A stretch of DNA of 64,000 nucleotides from Plantago elongata (Eukaryota; Streptophyta; Magnoliopsida; Lamiales; Plantaginaceae): the NCBI GenBank assembly GCA_036897095.1, contig JAYMSP010000190.1:1-64000 (forward strand), given 5' to 3'. Below are positions 23,941-34,559 of this stretch, piece after piece (position 1 is the stretch's first letter; every line of letters starts with the position of its first letter). The notes under the pieces are model-generated. The model made no database searches. It saw only the letters and a program-made list of their open reading frames with translations, and was not told the origin of the DNA. The position numbers and the translations under genes are program-made.

Positions 23941-24133
23941 AGACTTGAACACGCTCCCATCGTTACAAGAGAGCCCATTGTAATGTTGCACATATTGCAT
24001 AAGCATCGGCACACTGTGAAGATAAAGGTTGACTTATTGTTTCCTAACGTCGTGTAAGAAGGTCGTTGTGCATTCACACTCCGTGACCTATCCCAATCTG
24101 TGCACCATCAGTCGAGAAGGCCGCATCAACATT
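23941..24133 (-). pseudogene. LINE-type RNase H remnant 1
   Basis: The minus strand reads NVDAAFSTDGAQIGIGHGV, the start of the RNase H domain (RVT_3) carried by plant L1-like LINEs. After divergence and a stop, a QCADAYAICATLQWALL segment matches the later helix of the same domain. Only this domain fragment survives, with no reverse transcriptase or endonuclease nearby. Free-standing RVT_3 proteins exist in plants, but the interrupted frame argues for a relic. Confidence 0.65.
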
Positions 24134-24746
24134 TAAAAAATTGTTTTATTTAAATATTTAATTTGTTGTTAATTTAAAATTTAATTGAATCGAAACTGAA
24201 AATTAGTGAATACCAATTTAGTTCAAAATCGAGATGATTTATATTAATATATGTGGAATAATTATGCCATTTTGATTATCAATTGGCATAAGTCATCGTG
24301 GAATCCATCCACATGGCTACGTCACTTAAAAATCTTTAATTTCTTCGTTTTACCTACCTTTGCCACTCGTTGACTCCTCCTCAGATCACAACTATTTTTC
24401 TTTACTTTTCGTTTTATATTTCTCCACTTATTCATTGTAACTAATTCTATTTTTAGTCAATGTCATTCTCTTAAAAAACTTTGAAAACTCATTAATATAG
24501 AATTTCAGTGGCGTTTTTCAATTGAAATTGATTTTTTTTTACAAAATGTTCAATTTGAGTGGGAAGATGGCCACTTCAACGATATAACAAACATGACCTT
24601 AATTTTTTTTCGTCCAAATAGAAGTGATTCATCAATCAATGAAATAAAGAATCCATATATGAATCAAAGAGCTAAAGAACCGCACGCCTTAGTTAGTTTA
24701 TGAGGTAGTAAGTTCTCACCACGTGACACATGCTGAAGACTAAAAT
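24134..24746. other. AT-rich spacer with an inverted MITE fragment
   Basis: Near 24505-24600 the complement of the CACTCAAATCGA-type element is present, ending in GATATAACAAACATGACC. No gene is seen. Confidence 0.45.
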
Positions 24747-25364
24747 CAGTGTATTAAAAACCAGATTGGACCGGCCGGTTCAACCGTTTCAACTGGAATT
24801 CTGGAGGATTCCGTGTTGGTTAGACATTATAAACCTCATGTGAATTAGACCGGAGTGAACCGCGGTCGATTTTATTGAACAGTTTGTGCGGTTTAATTGG
24901 ACATAGGTCGATTTTGATGACTTCGATTAAAAATGTAGGAGTAGGGAACTGAACCTGGGTCTATAGAATGAAGGACAACATAACTACCACTTGGAGACAA
25001 CATACTTTCAACTTTTTTTTTTTTTTTTAGTTTTCTTCATCAGTGGAGTAGAAGAGTAATGTTGAATTTATGTTTTTGAAAATTCATCTCTTTTTTAAGA
25101 ATTTAAACAATCACTCTTCGTAGAATATTTATAATGAAATAAAGTGGTGTGCATATAGAATTATTAAAAGGGAGATGAAGATATAGAATCTTATATTAAA
25201 AATGAGTATATACAAATTCAAACATTTATATAAAACTGAGAGGAAATTAAATATATATATTTGTGACTGCACACCGAGTCAAAAATGGTTTGACCGATTC
25301 GACCGATTGAACCATTATTTTTAAGTTGTCCGGTTCGATGATCGGTCCGGTTTTTAATACACTG
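24747..25364. mobile_element. Non-autonomous hAT-like element with CAGTGTATTAAAAACC ends (618 bp)
   Basis: The left end CAGTGTATTAAAAACCAGA and the complement of the right end CAGTGTATTAAAAACCGGA form a 19-base inverted repeat with one mismatch. GACCGGCCGGTTCAACCG and related CCGGTT/ACCGAT words fill both subterminal regions. The flanks share CTAAAA (before 24747 and from 25365), an imperfect target duplication. A module near 24940-25030 has tRNA-like A/B-box words next to a T-run. There is no transposase. Confidence 0.75.
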
Positions 25365-25448
25365 CTAAAACTAGAGAAAGAACTAGCAAAAATCTGAATA
25401 TTAGTCAACAACAGAAAAATCAAAGTCTAATGAATTAAAAGAATTAAC

Positions 25449-25692
25449 TAAGCAAGACAATTTAAATAGTATTGGACGTGTTCAAAGCCTTAGAGGATTG
25501 CCCAGTAAACGGCTGCCCGAATGGCATATGCCACGGAACTTTGAGGAGCTAGTGGGTGATCAAGAGTCTCTATACGCCTTGTAAATAACCCGTCATACAT
25601 CCAAGCACCATATGCCAACCAACACGAGTCCCATCCTTGAAAAACGCCGCATCGACATTTATCCGAACAAAACCTTCCAATGGTAGCGTAGT
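25449..25692 (-). pseudogene. LINE-type RNase H remnant 2
   Basis: The minus strand reads LPLEGFVRINVDAAFFKDGT, then after a frame change LDHPLAPQSSVAYAIRAAVY and a GFEHVQYYLNCLA tail. These are the successive blocks of the plant LINE RNase H (RVT_3) domain. It resembles the remnant at 23941-24133 in domain and strand, and the two lie either side of the hAT-like element at 24747-25364. Both contain the N-terminal block, so they are two copies and not one split domain. Confidence 0.7.
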
Positions 25693-28000
25693 AGTGGAAT
25701 ACAACAAACAATGACTATTTTCTCTTCCAACGGTACTAATTAATAAATCACAACATGAAGTACTAAAGTATTTAAACTGATCTGAATTAGTACTTATAAA
25801 GTATATATTAGTATTTTTTATCATTTACAAAAAGTAAAAATTCAAATCGTCTAAATATAAATTAATATTTAAAAAACAAACAAAAGAGGTATGCAGAGAT
25901 AAGAAGGCTTAAACAAATTAATTAGACGGTCTTTCCACTTATACCATTTTATTAATTTGTAATGTTCCTTTAAGTTTTGTATGACTTTTTAACCGACGGT
26001 CTTCTTGTAAACATGTTAAAAAATAAAATGCGGAAGAGTAACATTTTAACATAAAGCATATGCGGAAAAAGTTAAATCGTCGGGCAATGGCAATCGGATT
26101 TAGCACGAAACACATGAGACACTCCAATCCAATTGATGAGGTACAATCATCATTATTACTAATAGTATTATATAATGACTTGTATTAACAAGTAATGGCA
26201 ATCATGTCACTATTACTCAACATTAGCGTGTTGACATTCTTTAAACCAAATCATTGGGTGACATATCATGTCATGCAAGTTTTCACCGAAATTACATTAA
26301 TGCTACTAGTGATCTTGTAAAGCTACTAGGTAACATTAAACAATAAACAATAATCAGTTATTCAAACTTTAATTTCGATTTCAATTAAACTTTATTTTTC
26401 TCAATTACATCTTTTTATCTTATAATTTATTTATTGTGTAGTATGTGTTACATCTACTTATTTTAAATTTAAACACTTAAGACTTGAAATGATTTAATAA
26501 CTGTTTGGTTTAAATTATATATTTTTTTTCACAATTAAATTACAACTCAATTATCATTAAATCCAATTACGACTTAATTCTCACTTAATTTTTAATCTAC
26601 AATACCCTCTATAATTACAATTCTATACAAAACAATTAATTTTAATAAATTAACTATAATTTAATCACTATTTATCAATTCTCAATTAGTCAAATCGATT
26701 CAACTACAATTTTATACCAATCAACGACCTGGTTATTTTCCATCAACTTTCATCCAAAATTTAGCAAACTACGACTCATTTATACGTTTCATGCTTTCCG
26801 TATTCCCATACCTACTTCCTTCTCAGGTCAACTTCTTTCAACTAAGTAAATGCATCTTCCTTTTTCATACATGTATGAACCACATAAAATTGTGGTTAAC
26901 GTGATCTAATATATCACAAATTCATACCGGCATTGATTTTAATTGCATGGCGTAAATTGGTATGATCGTGGTGCATGATTGAATTAACATGGAGTATCCA
27001 AGCCACGAGAGTAATTTGCCCGTCCAACTTGCTAATTTAGTATAACAATTGATAAATTATACTTTATACTCGTCTCAAAATAAATATTTAAATGATATAT
27101 TTTAGTAGAGGTTGATTAAAATTTAAAAATAGTAGAAAGGAAATTTGAGTAGAAAGTGATTGAGTGTGGAACATTGGAAACACTCTTTAAGTTAGTACAA
27201 AAGCCAAATATTGGGCGGCCACATGTTCCCTCAACCTGTCCCAAACTATTAAGGAGACATGTATGGTTAAAGGAATTTATTGGACATATCAACACTGTTG
27301 ATTTAAAAGACATGTATATATGGTTAAAAGAATTTATTGGATTGATCAATCAACTTGCTTGTTTGATTAATCCAGATCTATCCATTTAAGAAATAATCCT
27401 TTTGTCTATCTGTAGTCCTGTACATAAACTAGAATCTCAACAACAGATTCTTACATCAATTAACACTCCATTACCACTAAATGAATGTTTCCTCTTGGCT
27501 TTTTATCTAGATTCACAGGAATTGAATAGGTCAAGAGGAGAATTAAATTGGATTGTGTGTGATAGATAATCAAACTCAGGTAATCAACTTAAATAAAATT
27601 TTCTCCCGTTCTAATATCAAACAAGAGTATTTATAATAAAATTTTAACAAAATTTTAGGCGCGATAAGTCTTTTAAACGTCAATTTAGACGTGAAAAGTT
27701 AAAATTCAAATTCAAATCTCGTTCATCCGCCACGACAACATTTAAATCATATTTTAGGCGCGTAAAATTTCAAATGAAACCAAAGACGCTAAAGGTTCAA
27801 AATACATAAATACTCATTACCATCATCAGTATCAAACACTCCATAAGTACAAATTTTACGATATACCAATCTCTCTGAGAATCGTAAGTTACTTTTATAT
27901 ACCATCTCTTAATTATTGCAGTAAAGTGAGTGAGTTAAAAATGTAATGCTGTTGCAAAACCCGATATAATCTTTGAAGAGAAATAAAAGGGGATTGAGAA
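25693..28000. other. Gene-free AT-rich DNA with MITE and small tandem repeat
   Basis: Apart from the MITE at 26500-26735, the visible structure is a short tandem duplication near 27255-27345. There a GGTTAAAGGAATTTATTGGA word recurs after about 55 bases. TTTTAGGCGCG words occur at about 27653 and 27752. No coding region is supported. Confidence 0.45.
26500..26735. mobile_element. AT-rich MITE, inverted relative of the one at 37822-38110
   Basis: Its complement shares long stretches with 37822-38110, including AATAGTGATTAAATTATAGTT and GTATAGAATTGTAATT-like words. The ends (AACTGTTTGG and CGACCTGGTT) are only loosely inverted. Internal phrases also resemble the GGGCTGATTGG group, suggesting one broader Tourist-like superfamily. 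Confidence 0.5.
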
Positions 28001-28668
28001 ATCCGGTGACAATGAATCCAGATAACGCGCTTTTGTTTGATACTGGCAAGTACACTACTACTACTACATACATATCTCACCCTCTCTCTGTCTTTCTGTG
28101 TTGTGTGTTCTCCTCTCTCAAGCAACAAACTTGTGTGCTGTGCTGTGCGTATATTTTGTTTTGGTTTCTCATCTCCAATCCAATCACAAAACAACACAAA
28201 CAGATTAAAATTTACCCACAGAATATTAAAATCATACACTTCTCTCTAGGGTTTTCTCTCCGGATCTACCTGAATGTCGTCTCTGTAAGCCTCTTTTCAG
28301 CTCGGAAATCTACTCTTTTCGTGTTTTCTTCAATGTGTTCATCTCGATTTGCTACTTGAATTCGCTTTCGACCCTGATTTGTTGTTTTCCAGATTCTACA
28401 TTGTTGATTACATGTAGAGTCGTTAATTACCAAGTGTTTGCTTTGTTTTCAGTTTTTATTAGCTTTTGTTTCGTTTTAATCTATGCTTGTTTTGCGTTTA
28501 GCTTCTCAATTTAGATTTGTTAACATTTTATCGATTGTTGTTTTGCGATTAGCTTCTCAACATGAGCATCTGAGGTTTTATTAACTCTTTTTACTTTTAA
28601 TCTGTGGCTGTTTTGCGATTAGCTTCTGAAATGACGGTGTTGCGAATTCGCAAACAAACAAAAACAGA

Positions 28669-31202
28669 ATGAGTGAGATTGAAGAATCCGAAATGAGGGA
28701 GAATCCGCAGCCAGTTACGCTTGGGAGGTTGATTGGACGGGAGCTCAGGAATGGGAAGGGGGAAATGCCCTCGATTAAGTACGGTCAAGCTGCCTTGGCT
28801 AAGAAAGGAGAGGACTATTTCCTTATCATTCCAGAATACCAAAGGATTCCGGGAGATGCGTCTACGTCCTTTTCCGTTTTTGCGGTATTAGATTCGTGAT
28901 GTCAAAGTGTTTACCTTAAATAGATGTATGATTGATTGTTTTATGTGCACGGTTACATCTTATAATCTGCAATTTTGCCTTTTATGGTAGATTTTCGATG
29001 GGCATAACGGCATCTCTGCTGCTATATTTGCAAAAGAGAATTTGCTCAACAATGTTTTAAGTGCTATTCCTCAAGCACTTGGTAGAGAAGAGTGGCTCCA
29101 AGCCTTGCCCAGGGCATTAGTGGCTGGGTTTGTGAAAACTGACATCGAGTTTCAGCAGCGAGGTGAGTGAAGAGTTAACTGTTTCTATTCTCAACCTGTA
29201 GGCTTTTTTTTCTTTCTTCTTTGGGAACCTGAGGGTGATTGCTTGATATGTGTGACAGGTGAGACTTCTGGAACAACTGTGACGTTTGTTGTCATTGATG
29301 GTTGGACCATTACTGTTGCATCGGTTGGCGATTCTCGATGCATACTGGATACACAGGGAGGAGTTGTTTCTCTCCTGACTGTTGACCACCGGCTGGAAGA
29401 AAACCTCGAAGAGCGGGAGCGTGTAACTGCAAGTGGTGGTGAAGTTGGAAGGCTGAATATCTTCGGAGGTAGCGAGGTAATTTTTCATTACAAACCTATT
29501 TCTTCTTCACACTTTTGACTTGAAGTTTGGGCGTTGATGATTCATTTGATTGGTCACTTAGTTACTTATTTTGGCATATTCTTGTTGGCACGTGTAGGTT
29601 GGTCCGTTACGTTGCTGGCCGGGTGGATTGTGTCTTTCACGTTCAATTGGTGATACTGATGTTGGGGAGTTCATTGTCCCAATTCCTCATGTTAAGCAAG
29701 TCAAGGTACTAAACACTTTGTACTAAGTGGCAATTGGAAATCTTGGTATCTTGTCTTGGACTGTAATAAATAAAATTCTTACAACTAATTGTTTTGGTCT
29801 TAGCTTTCAAACGCCGGGGGAAGGCTTATAATTGCCTCTGATGGTATATGGGACGCTCTACCATCTGATTCTGCTGCTCAATCTTGCCGAGGTCTACCTG
29901 CAGAACTTGCTGCAAAGTTGGTTGTTAAGGTAGGAGAACTTCAGCTAACTAGTTCAAAATTATGCTAACATATTTTTCCTCATGAGTTTTGACTTATCCA
30001 GATCTCAAAACTCTAATATCTAATTATTTCTACTGTTTTACTTTCAGGAGGCTCTTAGATCTCGGGGCTTGAAGGATGATACAACCTGCGTGGTTGTTGA
30101 TCTTATTCCGTATGACCATCCTGTTTTGCCGCCAATGCCTCAAAGAAAGCAAAATATGCTCACTTCTATCTTTGGTAGACGATCCCGGAACTCCAAAGGA
30201 ACTAAGCTATCTTCAGTAGGTGTTGTTGAAGAATTGTTTGAGGAGGGTTCTGCCATGCTTGCAGATAGGTGTGTTCCCATTATTTTCTTTTCGCAATGTC
30301 AGATTGAATGATTGATCTTGCATGGATCACACGTGTAGCTTTACCATCAGCTGCAAGGCTGCAATGTTTAGCAAACCAAAACTATAATTCCATTCCAACT
30401 TTCCTAGTACACATGTTTTTCAACTGCTGCATGCACTGATGCACATAATTGCTTTTCATTGGGTTTGTAATGCATGTCACGTACTTTGATATCTTACCAA
30501 TAGACATCACGTGGCTAGCCGTGGCGATAGGGTTAATGTGAACAGTAGGTATCGCTTTTGTTTCCAAATTAATGCCTAGAAGAGTGGTTAAATTTTGCAC
30601 TATAGATAAATAGCACAAGATATCTCAAAATAAATAAATAAACAGCACAAGTTAATAAGATTTTTGTCTTTTGCTGATTCCAATATATGTATCCTGCGTT
30701 TGTTGTATAGTTGATGCAACTTGGAATTTTTGTTGATGTAGATTTGTAGGTAAGGGAAATGGTAGTAAAATAAGAAACTTTCATAAATCCGCTGAACCTC
30801 GGTTTCATATCAGGAATGAATTTATTTTATATCTAAACCTCGTTTTCATATAGATGTGCTGATCTCTTGGTGCTTCTAATGATTGACCACTAATATGAAA
30901 GAAAATTCCATTTCAGAAAAAAGACGGAAGAGTATTTTGCATTGCAACTTTCTATATCCACTGATTTGACAACACTGATTACTATGTGCAGGCTAGGTAA
31001 GGACTTCCCTCTGGACCCGAGGTCTGGGCTATTCAAATGTGCTATTTGCCAAGTAGATCAGCCGTCAGGAGAAGGTTTATCTATTAATTCAGGCCCATTT
31101 TTCTCGCCTGCGTCTAAGCCATGGGAAGGTCCTTTCCTCTGCGCAATTTGTCGAAGGAAAAAGGATGCCATGGAAGGAAATAAACGAGTAAACCATCAAT
31201 AA
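28669..31202 (+). CDS. Protein phosphatase 2C (PP2C) with Cys-rich C-terminus (7 exons, 423 aa)
   Basis: Exons: 28669-28884, 28991-29162, 29259-29476, 29598-29705, 29804-29929, 30048-30268, 30992-31202, totalling 1272 nt. The product is a metal-dependent Ser/Thr phosphatase. PP2C motifs are intact: KGEDYF near 46-51, DGHNG at 75-79, SGTT at 133-136, GDSR at 153-156, SRSIGD at 216-221, SDGIWD at 250-255 and KDDTT at 289-293, so the metal-binding Asp residues are present. The C-terminus has two CAIC pairs (Cys370/373 and 404/407), which could form a small zinc site. This layout matches the plant group containing Arabidopsis PP2C 12 and 15 (At1g47380, At1g68410), whose substrates I do not know. 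The C/T-rich leader at about 28070-28284, a GTAAGC donor at 28285 and an AAACAG acceptor at 28667 suggest a 5'-leader intron. The ATG gives the family N-terminus. Intron 6 is long (723 bp). Confidence 0.93.
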
Positions 31203-32265
31203 CTGCTTGCCTTGGTAACCTAGTAAATATCGACATATTTTTTCAATCTTGCAGTGTAAGCATCCTTGGTCATAGTTTATTTGCCGTGGTTACTTAGATG
31301 TGTGTAAGGAGTGATCTAGTGAGTTGGTAGATATGTTAGGGAGCAGCCCTTTTTGTCGTGGTTTCCTATCATCCCTTGGCCGCTCGACTGACGTACTAAT
31401 ACATATGAGTGATATGTCTCCTGCTAACTTGAGTATGTAAAGTAAAATGTTTGAAATGGATGTAGTACCGAAGTATCCTTAACCATGAATTTGCTATGGA
31501 TTTTTTTTTTTTTGTTATCATTTCAGATGTTTTTGTATGCTTAAATTTCATGCTTCATTTAGGAATTTTTGCCATACATTCACTCAAAATACTATATTTA
31601 TATGCCTAATCCGTTAGGATCTCTGATTTGAATTATGTTACAAGGAAATACAGTAGAAGGAGAGGGTTGGTTTAGGAATACATAAAACTTGGAATTATGG
31701 TTATCTATATTTGTGTGTAAGCTCTACTCAATCCCAAATTAGTCATAATAATAGTAGTAGTAGTAGTAGTAGTACCAGGCATAACATTATAAGCGTTACA
31801 CTTTTTTTCTCCCATCATGTCCTGTGCTAGTACATGGCTGGCTGATTTATCAAGGGTGGTTCGGTAACAAGTTACCTCTGGCTACTGTTGTGATTCCGTT
31901 AAGGTGGTGATCCTGTAGACAGTTTCGGTCCTGCTGCATCTTGAACTTTTGGCGTGTGGCGAGGCGTCAGATGTAGATGATGAATGATATGTGAAGGAAA
32001 CAAGTACTCCGTTATATACTACTTGGATTTGAAACACGGAACTATTAGTGGAAGGTTTATACTGATGTTTAAAATCATGTTACAGAGCCTTTGTTGTCTT
32101 CATTCCTTACCCTTTCTGATATCTAGAACAATTCAGAACATAATTGTATATATAGTTTCGAGCAAATCCCAATAAAAATTGGTAGGAGGTTTCTATAGTC
32201 GTACTACTGTTTGAAATCTAATCTTAATTATTACTTTATGTACAACTAGTACGATAACTCAAAAG
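31203..32265. other. PP2C 3' region and spacer with TAG microsatellite
   Basis: The 3' untranslated region probably ends near 31500. A run of about eight TAG units occurs at 31751-31774. No gene is seen. Confidence 0.5.
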
Positions 32266-33296
32266 TAGTCGTACTAGTTAATTTACTAATCTATCCATTA
32301 AAGTTTGTTTTAATATTTATATTGTATAATTAATAAAAATAAAAATAAAAGTAGAATTTTAAATATTACTGTAGCAAGGTTCCTTATATTTTAAATTTAG
32401 CGAAATACATCCACTTAGTTAAAAAAAATTATTCATAGGATCCTCTATATACAATCTAACCTTCTAATTGTTCAAAATTCCTTCAATTTCTCAAATTTAA
32501 TTATTTCATAAAATAAAAAATGATCAGAGATCCGGCCAGGACTTCCATGAAAGCAAGCTCGGAACAGAGCAGCTCCATAGAAGCTGGAAAAAATCTGTTC
32601 GCTTCCATGGAAGCTCGTAACAGGTCTGTTCCAAGCTTCCATGGATCGAGTCTGCTTGGAACAAATCTGTTTCGTGTTCCAAGCTTCGTTCATGGAAGCT
32701 CGGAAACATGAACAGATCTCGGGATATTCTTTCATTCTGAAATCTATTGTTCCAGCATTTCGAGATCGTGGTGGTGGACTGGTGGTGAAGTTGGGTGGAG
32801 GATATGGTGGACTGGTGGCGATGTTGGGTGGAGGAGATGGTGGTCCGTGGTGGTTGACCGGTGGTAAAGTTGGGTGGAGGATATGATGGACTGGTGGCGT
32901 AGTTGGGTGGAGGAGATGGTGGTCCGTGGTGGTGGACTGGGGGTGAAGTTGGGTGGAGGAGATGGTGGTGGAAGAAGTTGAGATGTGGAGTTTTCGAGAA
33001 AAGAAAAAATTGAGGGTTGAAAATGTGAATTCAAGAAATAATTAAAAGATAAAATAAAATAAAATAAATCATAAAGTAATATATGTAATTACTTTAAAAT
33101 TGTGAGAGAAGATTTTGTACTTAAACTAAATAGTGAGTATTAATTGCAAAGTGATAATTTTGAAGGGGTAGATTTTGTAAATATTGACATAATTATAAAA
33201 CAAAAACTAAATGAATAACTAAAGGGTGTATTTGGTAAACTAGTTATTGTACAACTATCATCTTATTTTAACTATGTACGACTACTATCTCATTTA
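32266..33296. repeat. Possible transposon-like block with palindrome-rich and minisatellite DNA
   Basis: The block is framed by AGTAGTCGTACTAGTTAA near 32266 and the inverted TTAACTATGTACGACTACT ending near 33296. Inside, 32520-32710 is dense in GGAAGCTTCCATGG palindromes, including a perfect 14-base GCTTCCATGGAAGC at 32601-32614. Then 32770-32965 is a GGT/GGA-rich minisatellite with a period of about 79 bases (GGAGGATATGGTGGACTGG starts at 32797 and a variant at 32876). Both strands stay open through much of this because the repeats lack stops, but no domain is seen. Target duplications were not found, so the transposon idea is tentative. Confidence 0.45.
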
Positions 33297-34559
33297 GAAA
33301 ATTCCAAATTAGTAATGGTAACAATCGCACAACATTGATCCTTTAAAGTTGAAGTTGACATTGAAATAGATGCATAACCTGATGTCGACAATGACAGTAG
33401 GCTTGAGAGGACGAACAAAAACAAGTGACATTTCCATCAGCAATAATGTGTAAAATTATACGTTACAACCAAACCGTACCGAATAATTTCACATGTTAAA
33501 GTTGATAATAAAGTCGAGATGAAAAAATTACAAGTAGAAGACTACACAATCTATTTCAGATTAATACCACATAGTATTCCGTTTAAATTGATCCCATACG
33601 AAGTTGCACTTAACATTTTACACGTGCACTCCAATTAAGTTTCACAGTATACTTGATTTATGTCTACATTATTTATACTAGTATGCCATTTGGATAGGTG
33701 AGCTCCAATTATATTTTATAGGACTACTATACAATACATATATTAATTTATACTATTCTGAAGTGATTATTCATAAGATGCAGTGGCTCGTCCAGATCAG
33801 AGAGGGCAAATTAAGAATAAATACGTAGTATTAGCCGAATACGATGTGTCTATGGGATCTTTAGTGCCCAAAGCCGACATCTTTCAACTTTTCTTCATCA
33901 AAGGAAAGCTCTGTTTTTGTCTAAGAGACCCCACAAATCTTCTTCTTTGAGTTTTTATAAATGAATTTAAAATTATCAGGTAGGCAGCACATATCTAAAC
34001 AAATCAGATTTACGCCACCAACTATTCACAAGAAAATATTGAAAACGACCGTTTGACAGTGTATGTCACAAAACAAACACTAATCAATCTAACTTTATAT
34101 TAGTATTACTAATGATATCATTGTAAGGAATTAAGGATCAGCAACTTAACTTCGTTCAAGTTGAAGATGCCTAAAAATAGAGGCTACCGGGCTACTGCCA
34201 CTCCCAGTACTGTTCCGAAGTCTATTCGTTTTCTTGCCAAATTTCTTGAAGGATAGTATGTTTACCTCTCAAAAAAGGGAAATAATGAGCAAGAAAGGGT
34301 ACTAGAAAAGGTAAGCAACAAGCATGCAAAGTGCATTCAGAAAGTGTCGCATAATCAACATAGTGAACCAAGCTGAAGTATTTTACAATTGGGAAATTCA
34401 AAGCGAGCTTTAAAGGTACAAGTCATTGAGAATTAGATAGGCAAATACCTCTCTTGAGCAGGTTACAAGAAGTTGAAACACAATTTCCTAAGAGCATAAA
34501 TAGTCATCCATCAATCAGCTATGCTTAAAGTTACATGTTCCATTTCCATATCAAATTCA
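33297..34559. other. Spacer before the SSB gene
   Basis: The DNA is AT-rich with no gene. The last few hundred bases probably hold the SSB 3' untranslated region, because that gene ends at 34560 on the minus strand. Confidence 0.45.

Noticed and set aside
27973-28359. A 128-residue frame upstream of the PP2C gene
   Set aside because: It lies in the C/T-rich leader and putative 5' intron of the PP2C gene, has no domain, and is not in frame with the phosphatase.
32520-33034. Overlapping open frames on both strands (Ser/Met/Glu- and Gly-rich or Pro/Ser-rich)
   Set aside because: They follow from stop-poor tandem and palindromic repeats; no non-repeat coding signal is present.
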